DNA of 64,000 nt, from NCBI RefSeq assembly GCF_016918855.1, contig NZ_JADKYB010000002.1, forward strand, positions 62,001 to 126,000, written 5' to 3'. The position numbers and the translations under genes are program-made. This DNA is from Actinacidiphila acididurans. GTDB lineage: Bacteria; Actinomycetota; Actinomycetes; Streptomycetales; Streptomycetaceae. Positions 1-9,200 of this stretch are shown here, one piece after another (the first letter of the stretch is position 1; every line of letters starts with the position of its first letter). Below the pieces are notes generated by a model. That model did no database searches. It was not told the origin of the DNA and saw nothing but the letters and a program-made list of their open reading frames with translations.

Positions 1-260
1 GCGATGCCGTACAGCCAGGGCCTGGCCTCGGACCGGCTGGTGTCGTACCGGTGACGCTGCTGAAAGGCGATCAGGAAGGTCTCGCCGACCACGTCCTCGG
101 CCAGACCCGCGCCGAGCCGGCGCAGCACATACCGGTGCAGGCCGCCGGCATGCCGGTCGTACAGCTCGGCGAACGCCTCGGGTTCCGCAAGCGACCTGAC
201 GATCAGTTCGGCGTCATCGCCTTGCGCCGCCCTCGGTGGGTGCCCGATGGGGACGATCAC
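1..260 (-). CDS. ECF-type RNA polymerase sigma factor, N-terminal part (runs off the window)
   Basis: The reverse strand reads through the window edge as a sigma-70 region 2. After a short leader it gives AFAELYDRHAGGLHRYVLRR, then AEDVVGETFLIAF and RPWLYGI, the usual ECF helix order including the core-binding DxxxETF segment. I chose the GTG at 260 because GGAG lies 5 nt upstream; the nearby ATG is followed at once by a stop. About 86 residues are visible, and region 4 and any anti-sigma partner lie outside the window. ECF factors direct RNA polymerase to a small stress or envelope regulon. The target genes cannot be inferred here. Confidence 0.85.
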   Translation of the reverse strand, partial: MIVPIGHPPRAAQGDDAELIVRSLAEPEAFAELYDRHAGGLHRYVLRRLGAGLAEDVVGETFLIAFQQRHRYDTSRSEARPWLYGI

Positions 261-655
261 ATGGACTCCGTTTCTCGGGGGGAATCCTCCGAGCGCCCCG
301 TCGGCGCCCACCCCTTGTTGCCCGAAGTCCCGATGGGGGTTCACGGTGTCCTGCGGCGACGTGCGGACGGTACCGGAGTGTGCCGGGCGTGTGCCCGGGC
401 CCGTGAAGGGCGGGTGGCCCGTGCTCGGGGACGACCCCGGCACGGTTCACGGTGCCGTGCGCGGCGCCCGCGCGGTACGGGAAGCACGCCGGACCTGTGC
501 GCGGGGCGCGGACGCCGGCGCGCGCGGGCACGACCCGCCCCGGGCTGCCCCAGTTGCCCGCGGGGGCTGTTCGTGCCGCCTCGTGGCGTCGCCGTTGCCC
601 TGGAGCGCCACGCCGTCGGCCGTGTGCCCAGGCCTCCCGGTGTTGCCGGGCCGAG

Positions 656-1636
656 CTACCCCCGGCCGCTCCCGCCACCCGGGCCGTCCTCACCTCCCGC
701 GCCGCCCCCTTCGCCGTGCAGCGCCGCCGCGATGTGGGCCGCCGTTGCCTTCAGGTGGCGGCGGACCTGGCGGAGTTGGGTGTCGGTCACGCCGCGGTCG
801 CGGGCGGTGTCGCGGATGTCGTCGCGGAAGCGGTCGAGGAGGCGTTCCAGGTCGCGCAGGGGGTTCGTGGAGGGCGGGGTGTCGTCCGGCTCCCGGTCGG
901 CGTCCGAGGTGTCCTTGGCGTTGGGGGGCTGTTCGGCCGTGGCCTGGCCCCATGCGTCGCCGGAGGTGGACGGGGTGTCCGGGCGCATACCGAACTGGCC
1001 CAGTTCCCGGGTGAGTTCGGCAAGACCCTCGCGCAGCCCGGTCTGCCAGTCGCCGTTGCGGGCGTGGGTCTGGACCTGGTCCTGGACCTGGCGGGCGATG
1101 CGCTGCACCTCGTCGCGGGCGCTGTCCACCGCCTCGCGGGCCGCCCGGGCCTGTTGGCGGGCGTCACGCGCCTCCTCCTTGGCGCGCCGGCTGTCCTCCT
1201 TGGCCCGCTGGGCCTGCTCGCGCCACTCCTGGCCGGGCCGGCCGGAGTCCCGGGTCTGCTGCGCCGCGGCCCGCACCTCCCGGCGCAGGTCGCCCGCCGC
1301 GCCCCGGACGTCCTCGCGGATCTCCGCGGCCAGCGCCGAGACCGACTCGCGGATCTCCGCCTCCAGGCCGGCCATCTCCTCGGCGCGCGAGGCCAGTTCG
1401 GCCCGCCCCGCGTCGGTGAGCGCGTACACCTTCCGGCCGCCCTCGGTGGAGTGGGTGACCAGGCCCTCCTTCTCCAGCTTGGCCAGCCGCGGGTAGACCG
1501 TGCCGGCCGAGGGCGCGTACAGCCCCTGGAAGCGCTCCTCCAGCAGCCGGATCACCTCGTACCCGTGGCGCGGCGACTCGTCCAGCAGCTTCAGCAGGTA
1601 CAGCCGCAGCCGTCCGTGCGCGAAGACCGGGGCCAT
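656..1636 (-). CDS. PadR-family transcriptional regulator with long C-terminal coiled coil
   Basis: 326 residues. Residues 1-80 form a PadR winged helix (LLKLLDESPRHGYEVIRLLE, then a GTVYPRLAKLEKEGLV recognition helix and a wing ending KVYALTDAG). This is followed by about 130 residues of charged heptad-rich coiled coil and a disordered Pro/Asp-rich stretch, then a last helical segment. Ordinary PadR proteins are 100-190 residues, so the tail is an extension. The start lies 1 nt after the stop of the upstream DUF4097 gene (TGAgATG), so the two are almost certainly translationally coupled. PadR proteins generally repress their own operon, which fits the palindrome upstream of the pair at 2596-2624. 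Confidence 0.9.
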   Translation of the reverse strand: MAPVFAHGRLRLYLLKLLDESPRHGYEVIRLLEERFQGLYAPSAGTVYPRLAKLEKEGLVTHSTEGGRKVYALTDAGRAELASRAEEMAGLEAEIRESVSALAAEIREDVRGAAGDLRREVRAAAQQTRDSGRPGQEWREQAQRAKEDSRRAKEEARDARQQARAAREAVDSARDEVQRIARQVQDQVQTHARNGDWQTGLREGLAELTRELGQFGMRPDTPSTSGDAWGQATAEQPPNAKDTSDADREPDDTPPSTNPLRDLERLLDRFRDDIRDTARDRGVTDTQLRQVRRHLKATAAHIAAALHGEGGGAGGEDGPGGGSGRG

Positions 1637-1637
1637 C

Positions 1638-2546
1638 TCAGACCTCCTTACGGAATGAGGGCGCCGACGGTTCGGTGCCGGGTCCGCCGTCGTCGTCGCC
1701 GCGGCCGTCCCCGTCCCACGCCCCGTCCATGTCCTCCAGCGGCGGGCGGCGCAGCAGCGCGATCGCGCCGGAGACGGTGGTGGCCTTCAGCCGGGCCGCG
1801 CCGCTGCCGATCCGGCCGCTGATCCGCCGGGCCCCCCACTGCCCGGTCACGTCCAGCTCGGCGAAGGCGCAGGACGCCTTGCCGCTGGTGGTGGTCGCGT
1901 CGACCTCGGCGTTGCCGGGCTCGGGGATGCGGACGGCCACGTCGCCGGAGACGGTGGTCAGGTGCACGTCGGCGCCGGCGCCCGGGTCCAGGTCCAGCAC
2001 GATCGACCCGCTCACCGAGTCCGCCCGGACCTGCGACCCGCTGCCCTCGACCACGGTGAGGTCACCGGAGACCGTACTGAACCGCAGGTCGCCCGACAGC
2101 GACTGGGCCTCGACGTTGCCGCCCACCGTGTTCGCCTGCACCGGGCCGGACAGGGCCACCAGGGTGGTGTCGCCGTTCACGCCCTTGACGCTGGTCGGGC
2201 CGGAGATCCCGGAGACCACCGCGGCCGCGCCGACCACGCCCACCTCCACCTGCGTGTGCTGCGGCACCGCGAGCGAGACCACCGCGTGCCGCTGCCAGCC
2301 CTTGCGGTCCAGCCACTTCAGGAAGCCCTTCCACGGCAGGTCGTCGTAGCCGACGGTGAGGGTGGACCCGCTGAGCCGGATCTTCAGCGGCTGCCCGGTG
2401 ACCTCGGTGACCTCCAGCCGGGCCGGGCCGCCGTCGGTGCCCACCACGTTGACCGCGCCGTTGACCAGCCGGACGTTCAGGGTGTCCACCGGCTCGTCGA
2501 AGACGAAGGTCTCCGGCTCCGCGACGGTCCGCTCCGACATGCTCAT
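1638..2546 (-). CDS. DUF4097-family beta-strand repeat protein
   Basis: 302 residues from the ATG at 2546, chosen because AGGAGG lies 5 nt upstream. After a short N-terminus the protein is a series of short beta strands with recurring SGDLTVVEGSG, VSGSIVLDLD and VSGDVAVRIPE steps, typical of the DUF4097 right-handed beta-solenoid. It ends in an Asp/Gly-rich tail. There is no signal peptide or membrane segment, so it is probably cytoplasmic. It is the first gene of a two-gene unit with the PadR regulator. DUF4097 next to PadR recurs in actinobacteria, but no biochemical role is established. Confidence 0.85.
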   Translation of the reverse strand: MSMSERTVAEPETFVFDEPVDTLNVRLVNGAVNVVGTDGGPARLEVTEVTGQPLKIRLSGSTLTVGYDDLPWKGFLKWLDRKGWQRHAVVSLAVPQHTQVEVGVVGAAAVVSGISGPTSVKGVNGDTTLVALSGPVQANTVGGNVEAQSLSGDLRFSTVSGDLTVVEGSGSQVRADSVSGSIVLDLDPGAGADVHLTTVSGDVAVRIPEPGNAEVDATTTSGKASCAFAELDVTGQWGARRISGRIGSGAARLKATTVSGAIALLRRPPLEDMDGAWDGDGRGDDDGGPGTEPSAPSFRKEV

Positions 2547-2595
2547 CGTGCCCTCCTGGCCGGCTCCGGCTGCGACGGTGACCGGGCAACGCAAC

Positions 2596-2630
2596 ATATC
2601 GCGTCTCCCTGAGAGACACGATATATCGCG
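2596..2630. promoter_or_regulatory. Probable PadR operator: 12-bp inverted repeat plus adjacent half-site
   Basis: ATATCGCGTCTC (2596-2607) and GAGACACGATAT (2613-2624) are inverted arms with one mismatch and a 5-nt spacer. A second palindrome, CGATATATCG (2619-2628), overlaps the right arm. The element is AT-rich in a GC-rich background and lies 50-85 nt upstream of the DUF4097 start, where a repressor site for the DUF4097-padR unit is expected. Binding by the PadR protein is inferred. Confidence 0.6.
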
Positions 2631-2714
2631 TACTGCGGAAGTCAAGCGGAGGGGCCACCGAACAGGCCGGAGGGGCCACCGCGCCGGTCGTACGGCGGCG
2701 GTGTCACTTCTGGG

Positions 2715-2936
2715 TCACTCCTCGGTGAAGCCGCTCCCGAACCCCTCGGCCTCCTCGTCGTCGTCCTCGGCCTCGTCGAGCCTGGCCAGCCAGGTGGCCA
2801 GTCGTTCCACCGGGATCTCGAACTCGGGATTGAGGTCGACGAACTCCCGCAGGCGGTCGGCGAGCCACTCGAGGGTGACCTCCTCCTCGCCGCGCCGGTC
2901 GGCCAGTTCCTCGATGCCGCGGTCGGTGAAGTACAA
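2715..2936 (-). CDS. Small conserved acidic protein, DUF6104-like
   Basis: 73 residues if started at the TTG at 2936, which has CCGGAG 6 nt upstream and gives the N-terminus LYFTDRGIEELADRRGEEEV, the point where family members usually begin (MYFTDRGIEEL). A longer reading from 3032 is open, but its first 32 codons are Pro/Arg-rich and look non-coding. The rest is a helical ELADRL-type segment followed by VERLATWLARLD and an acidic tail (DEAEDDDEEAEGF). It is a small cytoplasmic protein widespread in streptomycetes with no known function. It is transcribed towards the DUF4097-padR unit. Confidence 0.7.
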   Translation of the reverse strand: MYFTDRGIEELADRRGEEEVTLEWLADRLREFVDLNPEFEIPVERLATWLARLDEAEDDDEEAEGFGSGFTEE

Positions 2937-3127
2937 GATCTGCTCCGGAACAGGGATGGGACGGTCGGGGGACGGGGAAGAACAGCCCAGAAACAGTCCA
3001 CGAACAGGGACGGGACGAGACGGGACGTACACGGAAAGGATAGGCAGGTCCCCGGGGCGGTCGCGCCCGCCGGGGGCGGCCGGTTAGCCTTCCGGTACGA
3101 CCTGGCAGCGGGGGGAATGAGGGCGCG

Positions 3128-3172
3128 ATGGCCGCGACCGGAGCAGGGCCGGCGCCGGGGGGCGCACGGTGA
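3128..3172 (+). CDS. Possible 14-codon leader ORF coupled to the VMAP protease gene
   Basis: ATG at 3128 with AGGG 5 nt upstream encodes MAATGAGPAPGGAR, and its TGA overlaps the GTG start of the next gene (GTGA). The downstream GTG has only G-rich sequence rather than a clear Shine-Dalgarno, so coupling through this mini-ORF is plausible. The composition is ordinary and a chance ORF cannot be excluded. Confidence 0.3.
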   Translation: MAATGAGPAPGGAR

Positions 3173-5172
3173 CTCCCGCGGGCGGACCGGACGAGCCGGT
3201 CGACCCCGCCGAGATCCTGGTGCCCCTGGTCGGCGCCGCCACCGTACGCATCCATGGCCCGCAGCCGGGGAATCCTCTGCGCGGCAGCGGTTTCTTCGTC
3301 GCCCCGGGCTGGGTGCTCACCTGCGCCCACGTGGCGCTGGCCGGTCAGGAGGAGTCCGTGGGGGCGGCCCGCAGGGTGACCATCGGCTACGGCGACGCAC
3401 TGCTCGGCGGCGTCGTGGAATGGGCCGACCCCGATGTGCCGCCCGGCGCCGACCCCGGCCACTGGCCCGCCCCCGACCTGGCCCTGGTCCGCCTGCTGGA
3501 CCACGTCGAGCACCCCTGCGTCTGGCTCACCGAACGCACCGCCAAGGGCTACACCACCAACCAGGTCGCCTTCTTCGGCTGGATCGACATGGACGGCGAG
3601 CTGTACGAGTACAACGGCCGCTGCACCATCAGCGGCCAGCTCGGCGCCGGCAGCGGCGGCATATTGAAGCTCGGCAACGAGGACGAGATGCCCCGCGGCG
3701 TGTCCGGCGGCCCGGTGGTGGACCTGGTGCGCGGCGAGGTCATCGGCGTGCTCAAGGCCCGCCGCAGCGCCCGGGACGGCGGACTGGCCGTCGGCATCCA
3801 GCAATTACGCAAGCTGCCGGTGGCCAAGGACCCGCAGGACGATCTCTACCACCGGGTGATGACCGCCCACGACCTGCACCACGCCGACCGCCACTCCTTC
3901 GCCCCGGGCAACGAGATCACTTGGACCGACGCGCACGCCGAGATCGGTGCCTCGGCCGGCCGCGCGCTCACCCCCGGCAGCCGCACCCACCTGCTGGGCC
4001 TGCTCGCCCAGCTCCCGCCGCCGGCCGGTGCCCGCGGCGTCCAGGACATCGTCACCGAGGTGCGCGGCAGCCCGGTCCAGGGCATCCCGCTGGCCCCCCG
4101 CGCCTGGCGCGACGGCCTCGGCCTGCTCTACGACCTGCGGCGCGGCTCGACCGAACTGGAGGCGGTGCTGCGCTACGCCGTGCACGCCGCCACCGCCGAC
4201 CGCTCGCACCCCGCCGACGAGGCCGCCGAACGCGCCCTGTGGCGCTGGGCCCAGGACACCGCCGCCGAATCCCCGGACCTGACCCGGATCTTCCGCACCA
4301 CCTTGATGGAGGAACGCCGCACCCGGCTGCGCTCGCGCGGCGCCGTCACCCTGGAGCGCCTGCCCGCCCACCGGCCCCGTACCGAGGCACTGCTGGAGAT
4401 CATCCCGCGCGGCTGGGAGCCCGGCCGCTACGACTGGCGGGTGTGCGTGGTGCCGGTCAACGGCGAAGTGGACTGCGTGGACGAGGACTTCCACGGCACC
4501 GCTATCACCGACCTGCCCGGGCGGCTGGCCGAACCGCTCGCCGAGGCGTTCCGCCGCTGCGACGAGCCCGGCCACACCGCGACCCTGCAACTCGCCGTCC
4601 CCGGCGCCCTGGTGGGCCTGGCCGCCGACACCTGGCAGCTGCGTCCCGGCGCCCGCGTGCTGGGCGCCGACCGGCCCGTCGTCACCCGCCGCACCGACCT
4701 GCCGCCGGACGAGGACCCGGCCGTCACCGCCGAGCGCCAGGACCGCTGGCGCGCCCAGCACCAGCGCCGGCTCGCCCCCGAGGTGCTGGACTGCGACGAG
4801 GCCGAGAGCGGCCCGCTGCCGGAGGACCCCGAACTGCGCGAGCTGACCCACGAGTGCGTGCCGGTGCTCTGCCGCAGCGCGATCACCGCGCCCCAGGTGC
4901 TGCACCGGCTGGTGGCCGGTGGTCACTCCGTCGCGCTGTGGCGCCGCGAACCCGTCCCGCCGCAGGAGCCGTGCGCCGACTACCACCGCGGGATCGAGCG
5001 CACCGTCCGCGGGGCCCGTACCGCCGGCGGCCTGCCCGCGGCGCTGGCCGCCCTGCGCTCCGACCTGGCCGACGGCGCCCCCGAGGCGTACTGGTCGGCC
5101 GGCCTCATGCTGCTCTACGACGACCCCACCAGGCCCCTACCCGGAACCGACGAACTGCTGGAGACTCCATGA
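3169..5172 (+). CDS. Trypsin-like serine protease fused to VMAP-type C-terminal domain (ternary conflict system)
   Basis: 667 residues. Residues 15-205 are a trypsin-like protease with an apparently complete triad: His54 in VLTCAHVA, Asp103 in PDLALVRL, Ser179 in RGVSGGPVVD. There is no signal peptide, so it should act inside the cell. A middle helical region (about 215-350) is followed by a domain ending PVVTRRTDL ... LWRREPVPPQEPCADYHR ... MLLYDDPTRPLPGTDELLE, which matches the C-terminal domain of VMAP (vWA-MoxR-associated protein). In the published ternary systems VMAP carries or recruits the effector, MoxR is the switch and the vWA protein the platform. Here the effector would be the protease. 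The next two genes are MoxR and vWA, which supports the reading. Substrate unknown. Confidence 0.85.
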   Translation: MTPAGGPDEPVDPAEILVPLVGAATVRIHGPQPGNPLRGSGFFVAPGWVLTCAHVALAGQEESVGAARRVTIGYGDALLGGVVEWADPDVPPGADPGHWPAPDLALVRLLDHVEHPCVWLTERTAKGYTTNQVAFFGWIDMDGELYEYNGRCTISGQLGAGSGGILKLGNEDEMPRGVSGGPVVDLVRGEVIGVLKARRSARDGGLAVGIQQLRKLPVAKDPQDDLYHRVMTAHDLHHADRHSFAPGNEITWTDAHAEIGASAGRALTPGSRTHLLGLLAQLPPPAGARGVQDIVTEVRGSPVQGIPLAPRAWRDGLGLLYDLRRGSTELEAVLRYAVHAATADRSHPADEAAERALWRWAQDTAAESPDLTRIFRTTLMEERRTRLRSRGAVTLERLPAHRPRTEALLEIIPRGWEPGRYDWRVCVVPVNGEVDCVDEDFHGTAITDLPGRLAEPLAEAFRRCDEPGHTATLQLAVPGALVGLAADTWQLRPGARVLGADRPVVTRRTDLPPDEDPAVTAERQDRWRAQHQRRLAPEVLDCDEAESGPLPEDPELRELTHECVPVLCRSAITAPQVLHRLVAGGHSVALWRREPVPPQEPCADYHRGIERTVRGARTAGGLPAALAALRSDLADGAPEAYWSAGLMLLYDDPTRPLPGTDELLETP

Positions 5173-5258
5173 AGGACACGATGGACAGGCAGAGGGACAG
5201 GCAGAGGGACAGGGCACGCAGGCCGGCTGCGCGGGGACGCCAGGGGGCGGCGCGATGA
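5169..5258 (+). CDS. 29-codon basic micro-ORF between the protease and MoxR genes
   Basis: The ATG overlaps the protease stop (ATGA) and the TGA overlaps the MoxR start (ATGA), so it sits between its neighbours with no free base. The peptide begins MKDTMDRQRDRQRDRARRP and ends ARGRQGAAR; it is strongly basic with a DRQR repeat that comes from a 12-bp tandem DNA repeat (GACAGGCAGAGG). It could be a true small subunit, or a reinitiation bridge carrying ribosomes into the MoxR gene. No family is recognised. Confidence 0.45.
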   Translation: MKDTMDRQRDRQRDRARRPAARGRQGAAR

Positions 5259-6286
5259 CCGATCTCAACGGGACCAACGGGACCGACCCGGCCGGCGAGT
5301 GGCTGATCTACCGCGGCACCGGCGAGCCGCACACCGGCATCGAGGACCTGCCCGAGCCCCCGCCCTGGCGGGACTTCGACGGCGCCCCGCTGGTCGAGCG
5401 GGGCCCCGGCCCGGACAGCTCCTCGGCCCGCCGGCTCGGCGCCTACCGGCACATGGCCGAGATGCACCGCCCCAGCCCCGAGGAGCTGGAGATGGTCAAC
5501 GCGGCGCTCTACCTGCGCCGCCCGCTGCTGGTCACCGGCAGTCCCGGCACCGGCAAGAGCACCCTCGCGCACGCGGTCGCGTACGAACTGGGCCTGGGCC
5601 GCGTGCTGCACTGGCCGATCGTCAGCCGCAGCATGCTCCAGGACGGCCTGTACCGCTACGACGCCATCGCCCGGCTCCAGGACACCCAGATCGCCGCGAA
5701 CTCCGGCACCCCGGTGCCCGGCGGCATCGGCAGCTACATCCGGCTCGGCCCGCTGGGCACCGCGCTGCTGCCCACCGCCAAGCCGCGCGTGCTGCTCATC
5801 GACGAGCTGGACAAGAGCGACATCGACCTCCCCAACGACCTGCTCAACGTGATGGAGGAAGGCGAGTTCGGCATCCCCGAACTGGAACGCCTGGCCGAAC
5901 GCGAGCCGCACGTCGAGGTCCTCACCGACGACGGCGCCAAGGTCGTGGTCAACGACGGCCGCGTCCGCTGCCGCGCCTTCCCCTTCGTGGTCCTCACCAG
6001 CAACGGGGAGCGGGACTTCCCGCCGCCGCTGCTGCGCCGCTGCATCCACCTGGAACTGGGCCGCCCCGATCACAAGCGGCTGTCCACGGTGGTGCGCGCC
6101 CACCTCGGCGACGAGGCCGCCACCGTCGGCGACGACCTGGTCAAGCGGTTCCTGGAACGCTCGCGCAGCGAACTGCTGGCCACCGACCAGCTGCTCAACG
6201 CGATCTACCTGACCCACCACGCCGCCCCGCCCACCCGCTCCCGGCTGGCCGACATGCTCATCCAGCGGCTCGACCGGCCAAGGTGA
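5255..6286 (+). CDS. MoxR-type AAA+ ATPase of the ternary conflict cassette
   Basis: 343 residues from the ATG at 5255 (AGGGGG 7 nt upstream). Walker A is TGSPGTGKST (Lys101) and Walker B is VLLIDELDKSD at about 178-188. FPFVVLTSNGERDFPPPLLRRC supplies sensor 1 and the arginine finger region. A C-terminal lid follows. The RSMLQDGLYRYDAIARLQD segment is typical of MoxR ATPases paired with vWA proteins. Such ATPases remodel or gate their partner in response to a signal. The gene lies 6 nt ahead of the vWA gene and is coupled upstream through the micro-ORF, so the cassette should be made as a unit. Confidence 0.92.
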   Translation: MTDLNGTNGTDPAGEWLIYRGTGEPHTGIEDLPEPPPWRDFDGAPLVERGPGPDSSSARRLGAYRHMAEMHRPSPEELEMVNAALYLRRPLLVTGSPGTGKSTLAHAVAYELGLGRVLHWPIVSRSMLQDGLYRYDAIARLQDTQIAANSGTPVPGGIGSYIRLGPLGTALLPTAKPRVLLIDELDKSDIDLPNDLLNVMEEGEFGIPELERLAEREPHVEVLTDDGAKVVVNDGRVRCRAFPFVVLTSNGERDFPPPLLRRCIHLELGRPDHKRLSTVVRAHLGDEAATVGDDLVKRFLERSRSELLATDQLLNAIYLTHHAAPPTRSRLADMLIQRLDRPR

Positions 6287-6292
6287 CGCGCC

Positions 6293-9200
6293 ATGGCCGC
6301 CACACCCCCCGTGCCCGAGCCGCCGCCCGAGCAGGGCCGGCCGCCTGAGCCGGACCGGACGCCCGATCCGGCGGACCGGTCGGCGCCGGCCGAGCGGGAC
6401 CCGCTGGCCCAAGTGGTCTTCGCGCTGACCCAGGCCGGCCTGGACCCGGGCGACGTCGAGCTCGCCGACGCCCTGTGGCTGGCCCGCTGGTCCCGCCCGA
6501 CCGGCGGTACGGGACCGGCCGGGGCGCACCACGAGCGCGGCCAGGACCCCGGCCACACCCCGCCGCACGGCTTCCAGCGCGGCCTGGAGCACGACACCGA
6601 GGGCCAGGGCGTCCCGCTCGCCCCCACCCCGCCGCTGTTCGGCGACGACGCCATGGTCAGCCTCTACCCCGGCGGCGGCGTCCCCGGCCGGGCCCGCACG
6701 GCCGGCGGCGCGGGTGCCATCGGCGTCGCCGTACCCGAGGCCGGCACCCTGCCCCGGCTGCTCGAACTCCAGGCCGCCCTGCGGCCGTTGCAGCGCTACC
6801 ACAGCCCGGCCCTGCCCAGGCGCGAGGAGCTGGACGAGTCCGCCACCGCCGAACGCTCCGCCCGCGCCGCCGGGTTGCTGCTGCCGGTCTTCCGCCCGGT
6901 CTCCCGCGGCAACGCCGGCATGCAGCTGCTGATGGACGCCTCCTCCTCGATGTACGTGTGGGAGCGGATGCTGCGCGAACTCGGCGGCGTCTTCGAACGC
7001 CTCGGCGCCTTCCACGAGGTGCAGGTCCGCTACCTGCACGAGACCCCGGAGGGCGTGCCCGCGGTCAGCGGCCGCTTCGACCCCGAACCGGCCGCCCTGC
7101 GCTCGGCCGAACAGCTCAGCGACCCCACCGGCCGCCGGATCACCCTGCTGGTCAGCGACTGCGCCGGCCCGCTGTGGCGGTCCGGCCAGGCGCACCGGCT
7201 GCTGCACCGCCTGGCCCGGCACGGCCCGGTCGCCGTCCTCCAGCCGCTGCCCGCCCGGCTGTGGAACCGTACCCGGCTGCCCGTCTCGTACGGCGTCCTG
7301 CACCGCGCCGAGGGCCTGGTGCCCTCCTCACCGCTGCGGTTCTCGGCCGGCACCGCGGGCGCCACCGCCTCGGCCGTCCCCGGCGCCCTCCCCGTACCCG
7401 TGCTGCCGCCCACCGCCCAGGCCCTGGGCGCCTGGGCGCGGCTGCTGGCCGGCACCGGCGCCACCGAGGTGCCCGCCGCCGTCGGCTGGGTCCGCCCCGA
7501 CCAGCCCGCCACCCACACCGCGCCGCGCCGCGCCACCGTCCCCGCGCCCGCCCTGGTCGGCCGGTTCCGCTCGGCCGCCTCGCCCGCCGCCGCCCAGCTC
7601 GCCGTCTACCTGGCCGCCGCCCCGCTCTTCCTGCCCGTCATGCAGCTCGTCCAGCGCACCATGCTGCCCGACTCCGGCCCCGCCGAACTCGCCGAAGTCC
7701 TGCTGGGCGGGCTGGTGATGCGGGCCAAGAGCGACGACCACCGCTGGTACGAGTTCGCCGACGGCGTCCGCGACGTACTCCTCGGCCCGCTCGGCCGGGA
7801 CGAGGCGCTGCTGGTGCTCAAGCACTGCTCGGAATACGTCGAGCAGCGCTTCGGCAAGGCCGGTCCCAACTTCCCGGCCCTGGCCATCACCCAGCTCACC
7901 GAGGGACCCGGCGACAGCATGGCGGACGCGGCGGTACGTACCGCCGTCCAGGAGGCCGCCCGCGCCACCGCCGCCCGCGAGGCGGCCCGCGCCGAGGAGA
8001 CCGTCACCTTCGTCGCCGAGTCCCCGCAGCCCTTCGCCGAGGTCGCCGCCCGGGTCCTGGAACGCTTCATGCCGGTGCCGGACAGCGGCCACGACAAGAC
8101 CACCCACCTGGGCCGGCCCTCCACGGTGGTGCGCCGGGCCCGGGAACTGGCCGCCCGGTTCGTCGCCGAGGGCATGGTGCAGAACCTGCTGGACGCCGTC
8201 CAGTTGCTGCGCCTGGCCGCCGCCCGGGAGCGGGTACCCGGCCTGGACCCCGAGCTGTGGAGCGAACTGGCCCAGCAGCTCATCACCTTGTGGCGGCTGC
8301 GCGGCGGCGCCGACCTGCTGCGCGAGGCCCAGGAGGCGGCCGAGGCCGCCGCCGCCCACCCCGGCTCGGTGCCCGCCCGTGCCGTACGCGGCCGGGTCTA
8401 CCAGGCCGCCGCCGAGGACCGCGCCGCCGCCGGTGACACCCGCGGCGCCCTGGAACTGCTGCGCCGCGCCGACCGGGAGTTCACCGCCGTGTGCGCCGCG
8501 CCCGGCCTGGACCCCGCCGGACTGCTGGACGCCACCCTGGAACGGGTCCGGGTGCTGGAGGCCCAGTGGCAGCTCAGCGGCGACGCCGGGCTGCTCCAGG
8601 AGACCGTCGGCATCCTCGAGGCGTTCGCCGACTCCCTGCCGCCGGGCGAACCGCGCCCCAGCGACCTGTCCCTCACCTTCGGCCGGGCCCTGCTGCGGCT
8701 GGCCGGGGCCGCCCGGGACCGCGGGCGCGCCCAGTCCTACGCCGCACAGGCCGCCACCGCCTACGCCGCCGCGCTCGACGCCCTGGAACGCGCCGAGGCC
8801 GAGCCCGAGCCGCGCATCGCCGCCACCCTCGCCCTGGTCGACGCCCTGCTGCTGGCCGGCGGCCGGCTGTCCGAGGCCCAGCGGCTGGTCGACCGGGCCC
8901 TCGGCGAGACCCGGGACCGGCTGGTGCGGGCCACCATACTGGTCCGGGCCGGCCGGATCCGGGTCGCCCGGCACACCGCCGGCGGCCCGCCCGGCGAACT
9001 CGAGGCCGCGGCCGGGCGGTTCGCCGAAGCCTGCCGCCTCACCCCGCGCGACCAGCGGGACTACCCCGACCTGGTGGCCGAGTGGGGCGACACCCTGCTC
9101 GGCCGGGCCGCGCTCCCCGGCGGCGAAGCCTTCGTCAACCGGGCGGTGTCCGTACTGCGCGAGTGCCGCACCCAGACCCCGGAGAGTGACCCCCGGCTGC

